Shown here piece after piece: positions 1-8,720 of a DNA stretch of 64,000 nucleotides (positions are counted from its first letter, which is position 1; each line of letters starts with the position of its first letter). The notes under the pieces were generated by a model that saw only the letters and a program-made list of their open reading frames with translations, searched no databases and was not told the origin of the DNA. Origin of the DNA: DTU015 sp964641455 (GTDB taxonomy: Bacteria; Bacillota; Sulfobacillia; Fermentithermobacillales; Fermentithermobacillaceae); contig CAZXLH010000004.1 in assembly GCA_964641455.1 (NCBI GenBank), positions 1-64,000 on the forward strand, in the 5' to 3' direction. A program made the translations under genes and the position numbers.

Positions 1-105
1 TCCTCGGGCGCCTCAGTTTCTTGTTGCGCGACTGGTTACAACCTATGTTTGGAGGCTAAGGCCACACTGTATTCACGCTGCAGGCGAATTGCAATCCAAC
101 ATACA

Positions 106-147
106 CCCGGGTACTTTTTTATCAAGAGGTACCCGGGGTTATTTTTT
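106..147 (+). terminator. Rho-independent terminator of a gene upstream of the window
   Basis: A 9-bp perfect stem (CCCGGGTAC at 106-114 with GTACCCGGG at 129-137) encloses a 14-nt loop and is followed by a T-rich run at 139-147. A short open frame on the plus strand ending with TAA at 57-59 could be the tail of the gene it serves, but 18 codons are too few to identify. The rest of 1-262 shows nothing else I can name; the downstream gene has its Shine-Dalgarno near 248-253. Confidence 0.65.
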
Positions 148-262
148 GGCAGGCATACAAAAACGAACCTGCTAAACAATCCCAGAAGGAAACCATTTGG
201 TGTATATCGAAAGTAATTAAAAACCCTTTAGTCGAGCCAATAACAGAGAAGGGAGCACGACT

Positions 263-1720
263 ATGTATAATATCAGCGAGCTTGTTCCAATTGAAGGACA
301 TGACCAGGAAGCTATCTTTGACGACTGCAGTGCAATCATTGTGGGCAAAGATGCATCAAAAACAGGTGAAGTGCTCTTTGGGCACAATGAAGACGATGCA
401 GGCAACAACGTTATGGTACAACACAGAGTACCGCGAGCAACCCATGAGCCAGGGAAGTTTCTCACATTCGAAGCTGAATGTGCCAAAATTCCTCAGGTTG
501 CTCAAACATGGGCGTATATATGGTCAGAAACCAGAGCCGGCTGGAAAGCATCATTTAGCGATACGTTCATTAACGAATGGGGCGTAGCAATAGCCAGTGA
601 CAGCTGTTCCAACTCAAGAGAGGACCGCCCGGAGCTCACCAACGGCGGAATTGGCTACGGGCTCGGGCACATTATTGCCCAAAGAGCCAGAACAGCCAGA
701 GAAGGCGTCGAAATTGCAGCAGCTCTGGTAGATCATTACGGATACACTGCATCAGGGCGAGCATACCAAATTGTAGACAAAAACGAGGGTTGGGTGTTCC
801 AGGTTGTAAAGGGAAAGCACTATGTAGCCAAGAGAGTGCCTGACGACGAAGCAATGTTTATACCTAACTGGTACACAATCCATAACGTAGACCTTTCAGA
901 CAAAGCCAATTACGTAGCATCAGACGATATTATCACCTATGCCATAAGCCGTGGCTGGTATACGCCCAAAAAACCCGGAGACTACGGCGATTTCAGTTTC
1001 GCCATAGCTTATCAAGACCCAGGCCGCAAACAGGAGGGCAACATTTTGCGCCACAAAAACGCCTTACGGCTCATTCTCAAGGCTGAACCAGACGATGTGC
1101 GCCCTTTTTCAGTTAAACCTCCTGAAAAGTTAGGGGTTGACGATGTAAAGAAGATTTTGCGGACCCACTATGAAGGAACTGAAGATGACATATCTAGGGG
1201 GTATTTTGTCAATCCCCATAGGACAGGCAAGCGAACTATATGTACATCGACAACTCTTGAAAGTTTTGTGATTCAATTCAGGGAACAACCCGAGTTTACA
1301 TGCATCTGGCGCACTACCCTTAACCCATGTACCAGCCCATATGTACCCTGGTACCTCGGAATTTCGAAAATACCTGCCGGATACGGATGGGTATTGCCTA
1401 AAGTAGCGCTGGCCAATCACTTTGACGTTCCACCTGCCGACCTGTCATACCGTCCCGGGCGTGCGTGGTGGGCATTTCAAAACGTTCAAGATCTTGCAGA
1501 TACTTCATACGCTGAAGTGATCGGCAAGATCATACAAAAAAGAAATGCCCTGGAGAAAAGATGGGCTAATTCTCAAACTCAATTTGAACAAAACGCTTAT
1601 GAAACGTACAAAGAAAATCCGGGCGAAGCCGTAACTATGTTAACAGACTATACCAATGCCCAGGCCCGCCTGGCATGGAGTACTTGGAGGGCGCTGTTTG
1701 ACGAGTTATTGGCCTTGTAA
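263..1720 (+). CDS. C69-family dipeptidase (PepD/DipA type)
   Basis: This 485-residue protein matches peptidase family C69, N-terminal-nucleophile dipeptidases. The expected nucleophile is Cys22 in the DDCSAIIVGKDAS segment, the family signature around the cysteine that becomes N-terminal after autoprocessing; the 21 residues before it would be the removed propeptide. There is no signal peptide, so the enzyme is probably cytoplasmic, cleaving dipeptides for amino-acid supply. Length is usual for the family. Start is the ATG behind GAAGGGAG. The gene is monocistronic, lies between two hairpin terminators, and converges on glmM. Family assignment is firm; substrate preference is unknown. Confidence 0.9.
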   Translation: MYNISELVPIEGHDQEAIFDDCSAIIVGKDASKTGEVLFGHNEDDAGNNVMVQHRVPRATHEPGKFLTFEAECAKIPQVAQTWAYIWSETRAGWKASFSDTFINEWGVAIASDSCSNSREDRPELTNGGIGYGLGHIIAQRARTAREGVEIAAALVDHYGYTASGRAYQIVDKNEGWVFQVVKGKHYVAKRVPDDEAMFIPNWYTIHNVDLSDKANYVASDDIITYAISRGWYTPKKPGDYGDFSFAIAYQDPGRKQEGNILRHKNALRLILKAEPDDVRPFSVKPPEKLGVDDVKKILRTHYEGTEDDISRGYFVNPHRTGKRTICTSTTLESFVIQFREQPEFTCIWRTTLNPCTSPYVPWYLGISKIPAGYGWVLPKVALANHFDVPPADLSYRPGRAWWAFQNVQDLADTSYAEVIGKIIQKRNALEKRWANSQTQFEQNAYETYKENPGEAVTMLTDYTNAQARLAWSTWRALFDELLAL

Positions 1721-1746
1721 CGGCGAGTCACAAATTCAATGGCGAC

Positions 1747-1782
1747 ACCAATAAAGGGGGCATCTTAGCCCCCTTTATTGGT
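1747..1782. terminator. Shared hairpin between the convergent dipeptidase and glmM genes
   Basis: A perfect 15-bp inverted repeat (1747-1761 with 1768-1782) has a 6-nt loop. It lies 27 bp after the dipeptidase stop and 42 bp beyond the glmM stop, so it can serve both convergent transcripts. The arm contains a GGGGGC/GCCCCC core followed by TTTATTGGTT on the plus strand. Confidence 0.85.
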
Positions 1783-1823
1783 TCCAAACCCGGGGCCGTC
1801 ATTCTTGCGCCCGCCTGGATCTG

Positions 1824-3155
1824 CTACTTATTAGACTCTTCAATAATCACTGATTTGAGGTATTTCACGCATTCATCAACCAGTTTATTATCATGAGACT
1901 CGACCATTATTCGAACTACAGGCTCTGTTCCGGAAGCACGTACAAGCACTCTACCCCTTCCTGCAAGGCCTTTGCCGGCCTCCTCAATTGCCTGTTGAAC
2001 GCTGGGCAGTGTCACAACCCGGCCGGGGCACTTGGCCTTAACATTGACCAGGCTCTGGGGTATTTGCTCCAAAACAGAAGCAAGCTCAGAAAGGCTGCGG
2101 CCTGTCTTTGCAACAACCTCTGCAAGAAGAAGCGATGTAAGCATACCATCACCTGCAGGCAAGATATGGCCGAATATAATGTGGCCTGACTGTTCGCCCC
2201 CTAAAATGTAGCCTCCACGGTCCATCTCTTCAAGCACAAAACGATCTCCTACAGGCGTTCTCAGCAATGTAATACCACGGGAGCAAAGACACTTTTCCAG
2301 GCCTAAATTTGCCATAACCGTGCCTACAACGGTACTTTTTTGTAAGCAACCGTGCTCAGCCATATCCAAGGCCATAATTGCCATTATATGATCGCCGCTT
2401 AAAACATTGCCTTGCTCATCTACAGCAATGCATCTGTCGCCATCTCCGTCATAGGCGAAACCTACATTAAACTTACCTTTCACCACTTTGGATGCCAGGT
2501 ATTGCGGATTGGTTGAGCCACAATTTTTGTTAATGTTCAAACCATCAGGGCTACAGTTAATGAAACCGGTTTGCGGACACAAAGGCTCCCATACTTTCAT
2601 GGCAAGATCAGCTGAAGAGCCATTGGCAGCATCAACCAGTACCTTCAGCCCTGAAAAATCAACTTTGGGCACTTGAGTCAGGAATTCAACATAACCATGC
2701 ACCAACTCGCATCCGTCAATCACTTTGCCTATCCCATTCCCGGTAGGAAAGCGCCAATTAGCATTCCGGCTCAGAATAATCCTGGAAAACTTGATTTCCA
2801 TGTCGTCTGAAATTTTCCTGCCGTCAGGCCCAAAAACTTTAAGCCCATTGTATTCAAAAAGATTGTGTGAAGCAGAAATCATCACTCCGCCGCCTAGGCC
2901 ATAACGGCTCACAATAAAAGAAAGGCCAGGCGTAGTTATTACTCCTAAGCGTATAACGTCCCGGCCTGTAGATGTTATGCCTGCCACTAAAGATGCCTCC
3001 AACATATCCCCGGAGACCCTGGTATCTTTCCCAATACAAACTTTCTCTTTGGAAGAAAGATGCATACCTACAGTTTGGCCTAATCTAAACGCAATCTCAC
3101 ATGTTAAATCCTCGTTAGCAATACCGCGAATACCGTCAGTCCCAAACAAATTCAT
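1824..3155 (-). CDS. glmM: Phosphoglucosamine mutase GlmM
   Basis: GlmM interconverts glucosamine-6-phosphate and glucosamine-1-phosphate on the route to UDP-GlcNAc and peptidoglycan. All four family elements are present in 443 residues: the N-terminal FGTDGIRG, the phosphoserine loop GVMISASHN with catalytic Ser96, the metal-binding DGDGDR, the sugar-specificity loop GGEQSGH, and the C-terminal phosphate-binding RASGTEP. Start is ATG behind GGAGG. It is the last gene of cdaA-cdaR-glmM, an order conserved across Firmicutes, where GlmM also binds and restrains CdaA. Nothing looks damaged. Confidence 0.98.
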   Translation of the reverse strand: MNLFGTDGIRGIANEDLTCEIAFRLGQTVGMHLSSKEKVCIGKDTRVSGDMLEASLVAGITSTGRDVIRLGVITTPGLSFIVSRYGLGGGVMISASHNLFEYNGLKVFGPDGRKISDDMEIKFSRIILSRNANWRFPTGNGIGKVIDGCELVHGYVEFLTQVPKVDFSGLKVLVDAANGSSADLAMKVWEPLCPQTGFINCSPDGLNINKNCGSTNPQYLASKVVKGKFNVGFAYDGDGDRCIAVDEQGNVLSGDHIMAIMALDMAEHGCLQKSTVVGTVMANLGLEKCLCSRGITLLRTPVGDRFVLEEMDRGGYILGGEQSGHIIFGHILPAGDGMLTSLLLAEVVAKTGRSLSELASVLEQIPQSLVNVKAKCPGRVVTLPSVQQAIEEAGKGLAGRGRVLVRASGTEPVVRIMVESHDNKLVDECVKYLKSVIIEESNK

Positions 3156-3204
3156 CCAAAAGCCCTCCGGTTCTCTGGTGTATGTATTCTTACGGCTAAA
3201 AAGT

Positions 3205-4419
3205 TTACCTCTTTGTCAAGGTCAGTTTAACACGAGGCGGCCTGATGTCTACTTGGATATCATCAGCCTTTACACCGTCAGGAGCCTGAATCCTATATGC
3301 AACTACCAAATCGGTAGTGCCTTCGGTCCTTCCCTGAGCATCTATGTAGACCGTTATATCATCTTTGCTTACTTTGCTCAAAATGTCGCTCCTGCCTGTA
3401 ACAACAACACTTACCGTCGCCGGATCGATTTCCCATGCATAGCCTACCGGAGGCGATTCCAATTGGACAATTACACCATCAAAAGTTTCAGTCTCAATAT
3501 CCTCAACGATTTCAACTGTAACCAGTGCATGTGCCTCTTGCACAGTTACTCCTTTGGGAACGTCAAAACCGGTTTGACGCATGAAATCACTGTCTTTTCC
3601 GCTTACGTCTATAGGCTTGGTAGCTATCCAACTTAGCGAATCAAGCACTTTTTGATCGGCTCTCACTTTTACCTGCACCGGATTTACCACAACCGGCCCA
3701 ACGGCAAAGCCAGGCCTGGGAACGCCTGTGACCACAGCTTGTACAGGCAAGATCTTTGATGGCGGGAGAGGGTTCAAAGGTACGGTCACTTCCACCTCGT
3801 TTGGTTCGAGTTGGACCCCCAAAACTTCGCTTCCGGCAGAATCTCTGGCAGACAATTTAGCAGCTGTGTGTTTATCATCGGCAGCGCCTGAAATATCTAC
3901 GGTGCCCTGAGCATATTTGACCTGTTCAACCAGTTTCTTAGGCCCTTGCACATTAATGGTGCCAACTGATGGGATAGGCTCCCCTGCCTCAAAATCTTCA
4001 TGGGGGACTCCCTGGGCCTCTATGGCCAATCCAACATCTGATGAAAACATTATATCGACTTCAACAGTCACTGTTTTAGGGTTAATCTCGATTACTTTTA
4101 CACCGTACGGCGCATCGACAATTACATCTGCGCTAAACGTACCTGCCTCTCCCTCAGGCAAATCGGCCACTGCTTTTAGGCTGTCTTTATCAATCTCATC
4201 AAGGGTTCTTGCCCGGCCCTCGAATGTAACATTGACTTTCTGCGGATTAGCCGAAACAATAACGGCTTCATCCTCAATTTGATTTGGAACAACCTCAAGC
4301 GCAAAAACCCGCCTCTCCAGCGGATTCTTATCGTTGAATACCTGAACCCACACTATTAAAGCAAGTATTAATGATATAACTTTAGGAGCAAAATCTTTCG
4401 TCATGGCTTTCTGAATCAT
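3205..4419 (-). CDS. cdaR: YbbR-domain regulator CdaR
   Basis: This 404-residue protein has one N-terminal membrane anchor (about residues 12-28, ISLILALIVWVQVF) followed by tandem YbbR beta-rich domains outside the membrane. CdaR proteins associate with the diadenylate cyclase CdaA and tune its activity. The ATG overlaps the cdaA stop by 4 bp (ATGA), implying translational coupling, and glmM follows after about 50 bp. Sequence outside the anchor is poorly conserved in this family, so the call rests on the anchor, the repeat pattern and the gene order together. Confidence 0.92.
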   Translation of the reverse strand: MIQKAMTKDFAPKVISLILALIVWVQVFNDKNPLERRVFALEVVPNQIEDEAVIVSANPQKVNVTFEGRARTLDEIDKDSLKAVADLPEGEAGTFSADVIVDAPYGVKVIEINPKTVTVEVDIMFSSDVGLAIEAQGVPHEDFEAGEPIPSVGTINVQGPKKLVEQVKYAQGTVDISGAADDKHTAAKLSARDSAGSEVLGVQLEPNEVEVTVPLNPLPPSKILPVQAVVTGVPRPGFAVGPVVVNPVQVKVRADQKVLDSLSWIATKPIDVSGKDSDFMRQTGFDVPKGVTVQEAHALVTVEIVEDIETETFDGVIVQLESPPVGYAWEIDPATVSVVVTGRSDILSKVSKDDITVYIDAQGRTEGTTDLVVAYRIQAPDGVKADDIQVDIRPPRVKLTLTKR

Positions 4420-5240
4420 TTCTCTGGCCTCCGGCTCGAGATCTGAGTAACAGGTGGTGAGTCAAGAGCTTCCAATAGTTTCTCTTTTAAGGTTTTGGCA
4501 TCAAGCCCCCTGATTAACCTTCCACCGGATGCCAAAGACACTGTTCCCGTTTCTTCAGATACAACTACTGCCACAGCATCTGACACTTGAGTTACACCAA
4601 GGGCAGCTCTATGCCTGGAGCCCAATTCGACTGTTACAGGATCTTGTGTCGGAGGAAGGAAACTGGAGGCTACAGCAATTCTGTCTCCTCTGATAATAAC
4701 GGCTCCGTCATGCAAAGGGCTCCCAAATGAAAAGATATTCTCAAGAAGCTTGTCAGTCACAAGCCCGTCAATACGAACTGCATCTTCCATGTACTCTTCA
4801 AGCCCGGTTTCCCGTTCAATCACAACAAGTGCGCCGGTGCTTTGAGAGGACAGGCGAAAACAAGCGCTTACAAGGTGCTCTACTGTTCTTTCAACATCTT
4901 CCTCCTGAAATCGAAACATAGAACGAGTAAAAAACTTGCCGCGCCCTATTTGCTCCAGCCCTCGCCTTAGCTCGGGCTGAAATACAATGGGCAAGGCAAC
5001 AAGAAGCATAGTCCGTACCTGGACCAACAGCCAATTAACAGTATAGAGCCTGGCCCATTCGGTTAACGAGACTAGCACAAACAAAAAAGCAACACCTTTT
5101 AGAAGTTGAACAGCCCTGGTACCCCTAATAAGCGTAAAAATCTTATAGAAAAAATATGCGACCACAGCAATATCCACTATAGCCAAAAGTATATCTTGCC
5201 ATGTGAAGAACCGAAGTTGCTCTAGCAAAAGACTGTTCAC
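4416..5240 (-). CDS. cdaA: Diadenylate cyclase CdaA
   Basis: CdaA condenses two ATP into the second messenger c-di-AMP, which controls potassium and osmolyte uptake and wall homeostasis. The N-terminal third holds three membrane helices; the DAC domain follows with the catalytic DGA motif (GSPLHDGAVI) and the RHR motif (GSRHRAALG). I place the start at a GTG (5240) preceded by AGGAAAGGA, giving 274 residues, almost the same as B. subtilis CdaA; a longer reading from TTG at 5279 lacks a good ribosome site. First gene of cdaA-cdaR-glmM, divergent from the gene at 5411. Confidence 0.97.
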   Translation of the reverse strand: MNSLLLEQLRFFTWQDILLAIVDIAVVAYFFYKIFTLIRGTRAVQLLKGVAFLFVLVSLTEWARLYTVNWLLVQVRTMLLVALPIVFQPELRRGLEQIGRGKFFTRSMFRFQEEDVERTVEHLVSACFRLSSQSTGALVVIERETGLEEYMEDAVRIDGLVTDKLLENIFSFGSPLHDGAVIIRGDRIAVASSFLPPTQDPVTVELGSRHRAALGVTQVSDAVAVVVSEETGTVSLASGGRLIRGLDAKTLKEKLLEALDSPPVTQISSRRPEK

Positions 5241-5346
5241 TTCCTTTCCTATATAGAATACCATTCGCCCGCGACCCAAGGAACCCTTCTTTTATTCTTT
5301 TTTGTGTACATTTTTACCACAAACCGTAAATTATGTTATCGAATTG

Positions 5347-5374
5347 TTTGCATTTGGGCCTGATTGTGTATTAT
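5347..5374 (+). promoter_or_regulatory. Possible sigma-A promoter of the PK-C/PGI/rapZ operon
   Basis: TTTGCA (5347-5352) and TATTAT (5369-5374) are separated by 16 bp, about 37 bp before the first start codon. The -35 is weak and other registers are possible. The divergent cdaA promoter must lie in the same 170-bp region, but I could not assign it. Confidence 0.3.
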
Positions 5375-5410
5375 TGGTAGTAGAATAATAAGTGTAAAGG
5401 AGTTGGAAAA

Positions 5411-5968
5411 ATGACTGTCTATTTTGACAGCACCGGAAAGCAGCATACAGAATATGTTGCAAAACTAGCTCTGAAAAGGGCTGAAGAGTTGGGAATAAAG
5501 TGCATTGTAGTAGCTTCAAACACCGGGTACACGGCTAATTTCTTTACAGGAAAAAGCCCTCAAATAGTTTGCGTGACCCACCACGTCGGGTTTCGTGAAC
5601 CCGGCTTTGACGAAATGAGCAGCCAAACAAGAAGCAAATTAAAGGCCCAGGGAGTCAAAATCTTGACGACTACCCATCTTTTTGGGAATGTGGAAAGAGC
5701 AGTGGCAAACAAGTTTGGCGGGCTGTATCCCGGTGGGCTGATTTCACATACTTTACGGATGTTTTCTCAGGGAACAAAAGTGGCAGTAGAAATTGCAGTG
5801 ATGGCGCTTGACGCGGGCCTAACCGCTTATGGCGAACCGGTCATTGCCGTAGGCGGCTCAGGAAGAGGAGCAGATACGGCCCTGGTACTGGTTCCGTCTC
5901 ACGCAAAAACATTATTTGATACAGAAATTCTTGAGATCATTTGCAAACCCAGAAGCCCCAAGAAGTAA
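5411..5968 (+). CDS. Pyruvate kinase alpha/beta (C-terminal)-domain-like protein
   Basis: This 185-residue stand-alone protein resembles the C-terminal alpha/beta domain of pyruvate kinase, without the catalytic barrel. It opens with TVYFDSTGKQHTEYVAKLA, then a VVASNTGYTA segment, and ends with an AVGGSGRGADTALVL motif. In some pyruvate kinases this fold carries allosteric sites, so a ligand-sensing role is conceivable, but the function of the free-standing family is unknown to me. Start is ATG behind AAGGAG. It leads the operon with cupin-type phosphoglucose isomerase, 24 bp apart, so a link to central carbon metabolism is inferred from context only. Confidence 0.75.
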   Translation: MTVYFDSTGKQHTEYVAKLALKRAEELGIKCIVVASNTGYTANFFTGKSPQIVCVTHHVGFREPGFDEMSSQTRSKLKAQGVKILTTTHLFGNVERAVANKFGGLYPGGLISHTLRMFSQGTKVAVEIAVMALDAGLTAYGEPVIAVGGSGRGADTALVLVPSHAKTLFDTEILEIICKPRSPKK

Positions 5969-5992
5969 ACTAAATATGAGGTGAACAGCTAA

Positions 5993-6793
5993 ATGATAGA
6001 CCTTTCTGAACTTGCAGGATTTCCGGTAACCCTGAAGAGCGATGGCTACCTTGAGTTTGGAGAAGAGGTAATGACACCAAATCCCGAACCCAGGACACGG
6101 CAAGCCATTACCGAAGTGTTGCTTTACCCGGAGCAACAAGGACCTGATATTCTCTATCACATGTACAGGGCCACCGGCTACAAAAAAGACAAAATAGCCA
6201 TGATGAATGCAGGGTTACGTTTTGACATTACAGTAATTCACCCTGGAAAAATCGGTTCTGAATACGTGAAGACCTTAGGGCATTACCATCCAATGGCTCC
6301 AGGCGGGTTATACTCTTATCCTGAAGTATACCAAGTGCTTTATGGCAAAGCTCATTTTCTGATACAAAAAGGCGGAGACATAACCGGCGAAGTTGAAGAT
6401 TTCGTTATTGCTGACTTTGAGCCTGGAGACATTCTGTTAATACCGCCGTTTTACGGCCATGTTACAGTTAACCCGGAAAACCGGCCCCTGGTCATGGCTA
6501 ACTGGATTGCCAAAGCTTTTTCATCAGTTTACGGGCCAATTCGAGCCAGAAAAGGAATGGCGTATTATAATGTTGAATATAGGAACCAAAGCATTTTCAT
6601 GCCCAATGACAGGTACGGGCATCATCCCAAACCGCGGCTGCAAGAGCCCGGGGATTTGGATGATTTCGGCTTGTATCGTGAAAAAAGCATGTATAAGTCC
6701 TGGCAAGAAGGTGCGGATCTGAATTTCTTGGTAAACCCAAACCGGTATGCCGATATTTGGAAGGCAATGGGTGTTCGTACTGAACAAAGATAA
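5993..6793 (+). CDS. Cupin-type (archaeal-type) glucose-6-phosphate isomerase
   Basis: This 266-residue protein belongs to the cupin PGI family, metal-dependent isomerases that interconvert glucose-6-phosphate and fructose-6-phosphate and are unrelated to the usual bacterial enzyme. The metal-binding cupin motif is visible as GHYHP, then a Glu in YPEVYQVLYG, and a second motif with PPFYGHVTVN. Such enzymes are best known from Euryarchaeota and occur sporadically in bacteria. Start is ATG behind GAGGTGAA. It sits just before rapZ, so the product fructose-6-phosphate feeds the GlmS/GlmM route that RapZ-type proteins influence elsewhere. Extra residues at both ends relative to archaeal forms could carry other functions. 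Confidence 0.88.
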   Translation: MIDLSELAGFPVTLKSDGYLEFGEEVMTPNPEPRTRQAITEVLLYPEQQGPDILYHMYRATGYKKDKIAMMNAGLRFDITVIHPGKIGSEYVKTLGHYHPMAPGGLYSYPEVYQVLYGKAHFLIQKGGDITGEVEDFVIADFEPGDILLIPPFYGHVTVNPENRPLVMANWIAKAFSSVYGPIRARKGMAYYNVEYRNQSIFMPNDRYGHHPKPRLQEPGDLDDFGLYREKSMYKSWQEGADLNFLVNPNRYADIWKAMGVRTEQR

Positions 6794-6820
6794 CTAAATA
6801 TAGCCTGGATTGAGGTTGAT

Positions 6821-7714
6821 GTGTGTTTGCACCCAAACGCCAATATAATAATTATCACAGGATTATCAGGCGCAGGAAAGTCCCATGCCCTAAAAACTCT
6901 TGAGGATTTGGGCTACTTTTGTGTGGACAACCTTCCGCCTTCTTTAATACCAAAATTCATGGAACTTTGCGCGCAAGCTGTAGAGCCCAGGGAAAAGATA
7001 GCCCTGGTTGTAGATATAAGAGGCGGCGAGTTCTTTCAAGACCTGGCTAACGCCATGGAAAACATGAGGGCGTCAGGTATTAATCCATTGGTTTTGTTTC
7101 TTGAAGCCGACGACGACACTTTAATTCGGCGCTATAAATTCACGCGCAGAAGACACCCGCTTTCGCCCCAGGGTGGCATTTTGGAAGGTATCAAGGATGA
7201 ACGAATCAAACTTCAAACAATACGCGACCAGGCTACCACAATAGTAGATACATCTCACTTAAGCCCTGCAGACCTAAGAAAGCAACTTTTGGACATAGTC
7301 TCCAAACACGTTAAGATAAAAAGGCTTATTATTACAATTATCACATTCGGGTTCAAACACGGGCTCCCTATGGATGCAGACCTTGTTTTCGATGTGCGAT
7401 TCTTGCCCAATCCACATTATGTTTCCGAATTGCAGCCTCTCTCAGGGTTAGATGAACAAGTATCCAAGTATGTACTCGACTCATCTGTCACCCGGAAATT
7501 CTTAAAGAATTTCTGCAGGTTTATTGATTTCTTGATTCCCCACTATATAGAAGAAGGTAAAACACACCTTACAATAGCCATAGGATGTACAGGAGGGCAA
7601 CACAGATCAGTTGCAATTGCTGAATTCATGAAATCTTATTTTGAATCCAAAGAACATATGGTGGTTACAGAGCACAGAGATATCCAACAACAAGAATCCG
7701 GAGGTTCTGAGTAA
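6821..7714 (+). CDS. rapZ: RapZ/YvcJ family nucleotide-binding RNase adapter
   Basis: A 297-residue P-loop protein with Walker A GLSGAGKS near residues 14-21 and the C-terminal GCTGGQHRSV motif that defines the family. In E. coli RapZ hands GlmZ RNA to RNase E and senses glucosamine-6-phosphate; in Bacillus YvcJ hydrolyses nucleotides and affects competence. Which role applies here cannot be seen. The start is a GTG at 6821 behind TGAGGTTGAT; a TTG six bases further in is possible. Its TAA shares one base with the yvcK ATG (TAATG), so the two are coupled, and whiA follows: the standard Firmicutes trio. Confidence 0.95.
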   Translation: MCLHPNANIIIITGLSGAGKSHALKTLEDLGYFCVDNLPPSLIPKFMELCAQAVEPREKIALVVDIRGGEFFQDLANAMENMRASGINPLVLFLEADDDTLIRRYKFTRRRHPLSPQGGILEGIKDERIKLQTIRDQATTIVDTSHLSPADLRKQLLDIVSKHVKIKRLIITIITFGFKHGLPMDADLVFDVRFLPNPHYVSELQPLSGLDEQVSKYVLDSSVTRKFLKNFCRFIDFLIPHYIEEGKTHLTIAIGCTGGQHRSVAIAEFMKSYFESKEHMVVTEHRDIQQQESGGSE

Positions 7715-8709
7715 TGAAACAGCAGTTGTATCCAAAAATCGTGGCAATTGGTGGGGGAACAGGGCTGGCCACGGTTTTGAGGGGCCTGAAGACATTTTCG
7801 TGGGATATTGCGGCCATTGTAACTGTGACCGACGACGGCGGCAGTTCCGGAAGGCTGCGCAAAGACATGGGGATTTTGCCCCCAGGCGACATTCGCAACT
7901 GTCTTTTGGCTTTAGCCGAAGCCGAGCCTGACATGACGGCTCTGTTTAACCATAGATTTGCGAAAGGTGAACTGAAGGGCCACAACTTTGGAAATTTGTT
8001 TCTGGCAGCCATGACTGAAATGACAGGAGACTTCCAGGAAGCAGTAAGAGCCATGTCTCGCATCCTTGCCGTTAAAGGAAAAGTGTTGCCTGCAACGTTG
8101 AGCGATGTAACCCTGGCAGCTGAGATGGAAAATGGAACCGTAATACTTGGAGAAGCTGCTATTCCGCTGGACAAAGCAAAGATTAAGACTCTTAGGCTAC
8201 GTCCGGAAAACCCTCCTGCACTTGATGAAGCGGTACAGGAAATTCAAAATGCAGACGGAATTGTAATTGGGCCCGGAAGCCTCTTTACATCTGTTATTCC
8301 TAATTTACTGGTGAAAGGAATCAGGCAGGCGATTCGTGAATCTCTGGCGCCCAAACTTTATGTATGCAACGTGATGACTCAACCCGGTGAAACTGATTCA
8401 TTTACCGTTTATGACCACGTAAAAGCTATAGAAAACCATGCAGGGAAATTATTTTCACATGTACTGGTCAATACGGCTTGCGCTCCAAATGATGTAGCGA
8501 AAAAATACGCTGTTGAAGGCAAGTATCAAGTTGCTCCTGATGCAAATCTGCTTGAACGCTCAGGTTATATAATGATTTCCGGAGATTACCTGGCCAGAAG
8601 CGATTTGGCCCGCCATGACCATTTAAGGCTGGCAGCAGCCATATCAAATTTCATTGAAACACAAGGCAAGTACAAAGGAGCGCGAACCTTAAGAACAGGT
8701 ACAGATTGA
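7714..8709 (+). CDS. yvcK: YvcK/CofD-like gluconeogenesis factor
   Basis: A 331-residue member of the CofD/YvcK family. The UDP-sugar binding N-terminus reads AIGGGTGLATVLRGLK, followed by VTDDGGSSGRLR, PPGDIRNCL and the GHNFGNL segment; GPGSLFTSVIPNL lies in the centre. YvcK proteins bind UDP-GlcNAc and are needed for growth on gluconeogenic carbon and for correct placement of cell-wall enzymes. True CofD makes coenzyme F420 precursors, but the neighbours rapZ and whiA favour YvcK. Strong GGAGG site at about 7700-7704. Confidence 0.95.
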   Translation: MKQQLYPKIVAIGGGTGLATVLRGLKTFSWDIAAIVTVTDDGGSSGRLRKDMGILPPGDIRNCLLALAEAEPDMTALFNHRFAKGELKGHNFGNLFLAAMTEMTGDFQEAVRAMSRILAVKGKVLPATLSDVTLAAEMENGTVILGEAAIPLDKAKIKTLRLRPENPPALDEAVQEIQNADGIVIGPGSLFTSVIPNLLVKGIRQAIRESLAPKLYVCNVMTQPGETDSFTVYDHVKAIENHAGKLFSHVLVNTACAPNDVAKKYAVEGKYQVAPDANLLERSGYIMISGDYLARSDLARHDHLRLAAAISNFIETQGKYKGARTLRTGTD

Positions 8710-8720
8710 GATTGAGTTAA

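Noticed and set aside
3..59. Tail of an unidentified gene at the left edge (18 codons ending TAA at 57-59)
   Set aside because: Its position before a terminator is suggestive, but 18 codons cannot be identified or distinguished from chance.
2977..3636. Open frame of 219 codons on the plus strand across glmM/cdaR
   Set aside because: It spans two well-supported genes on the opposite strand and their gap, with no ribosome site and no recognisable motif.
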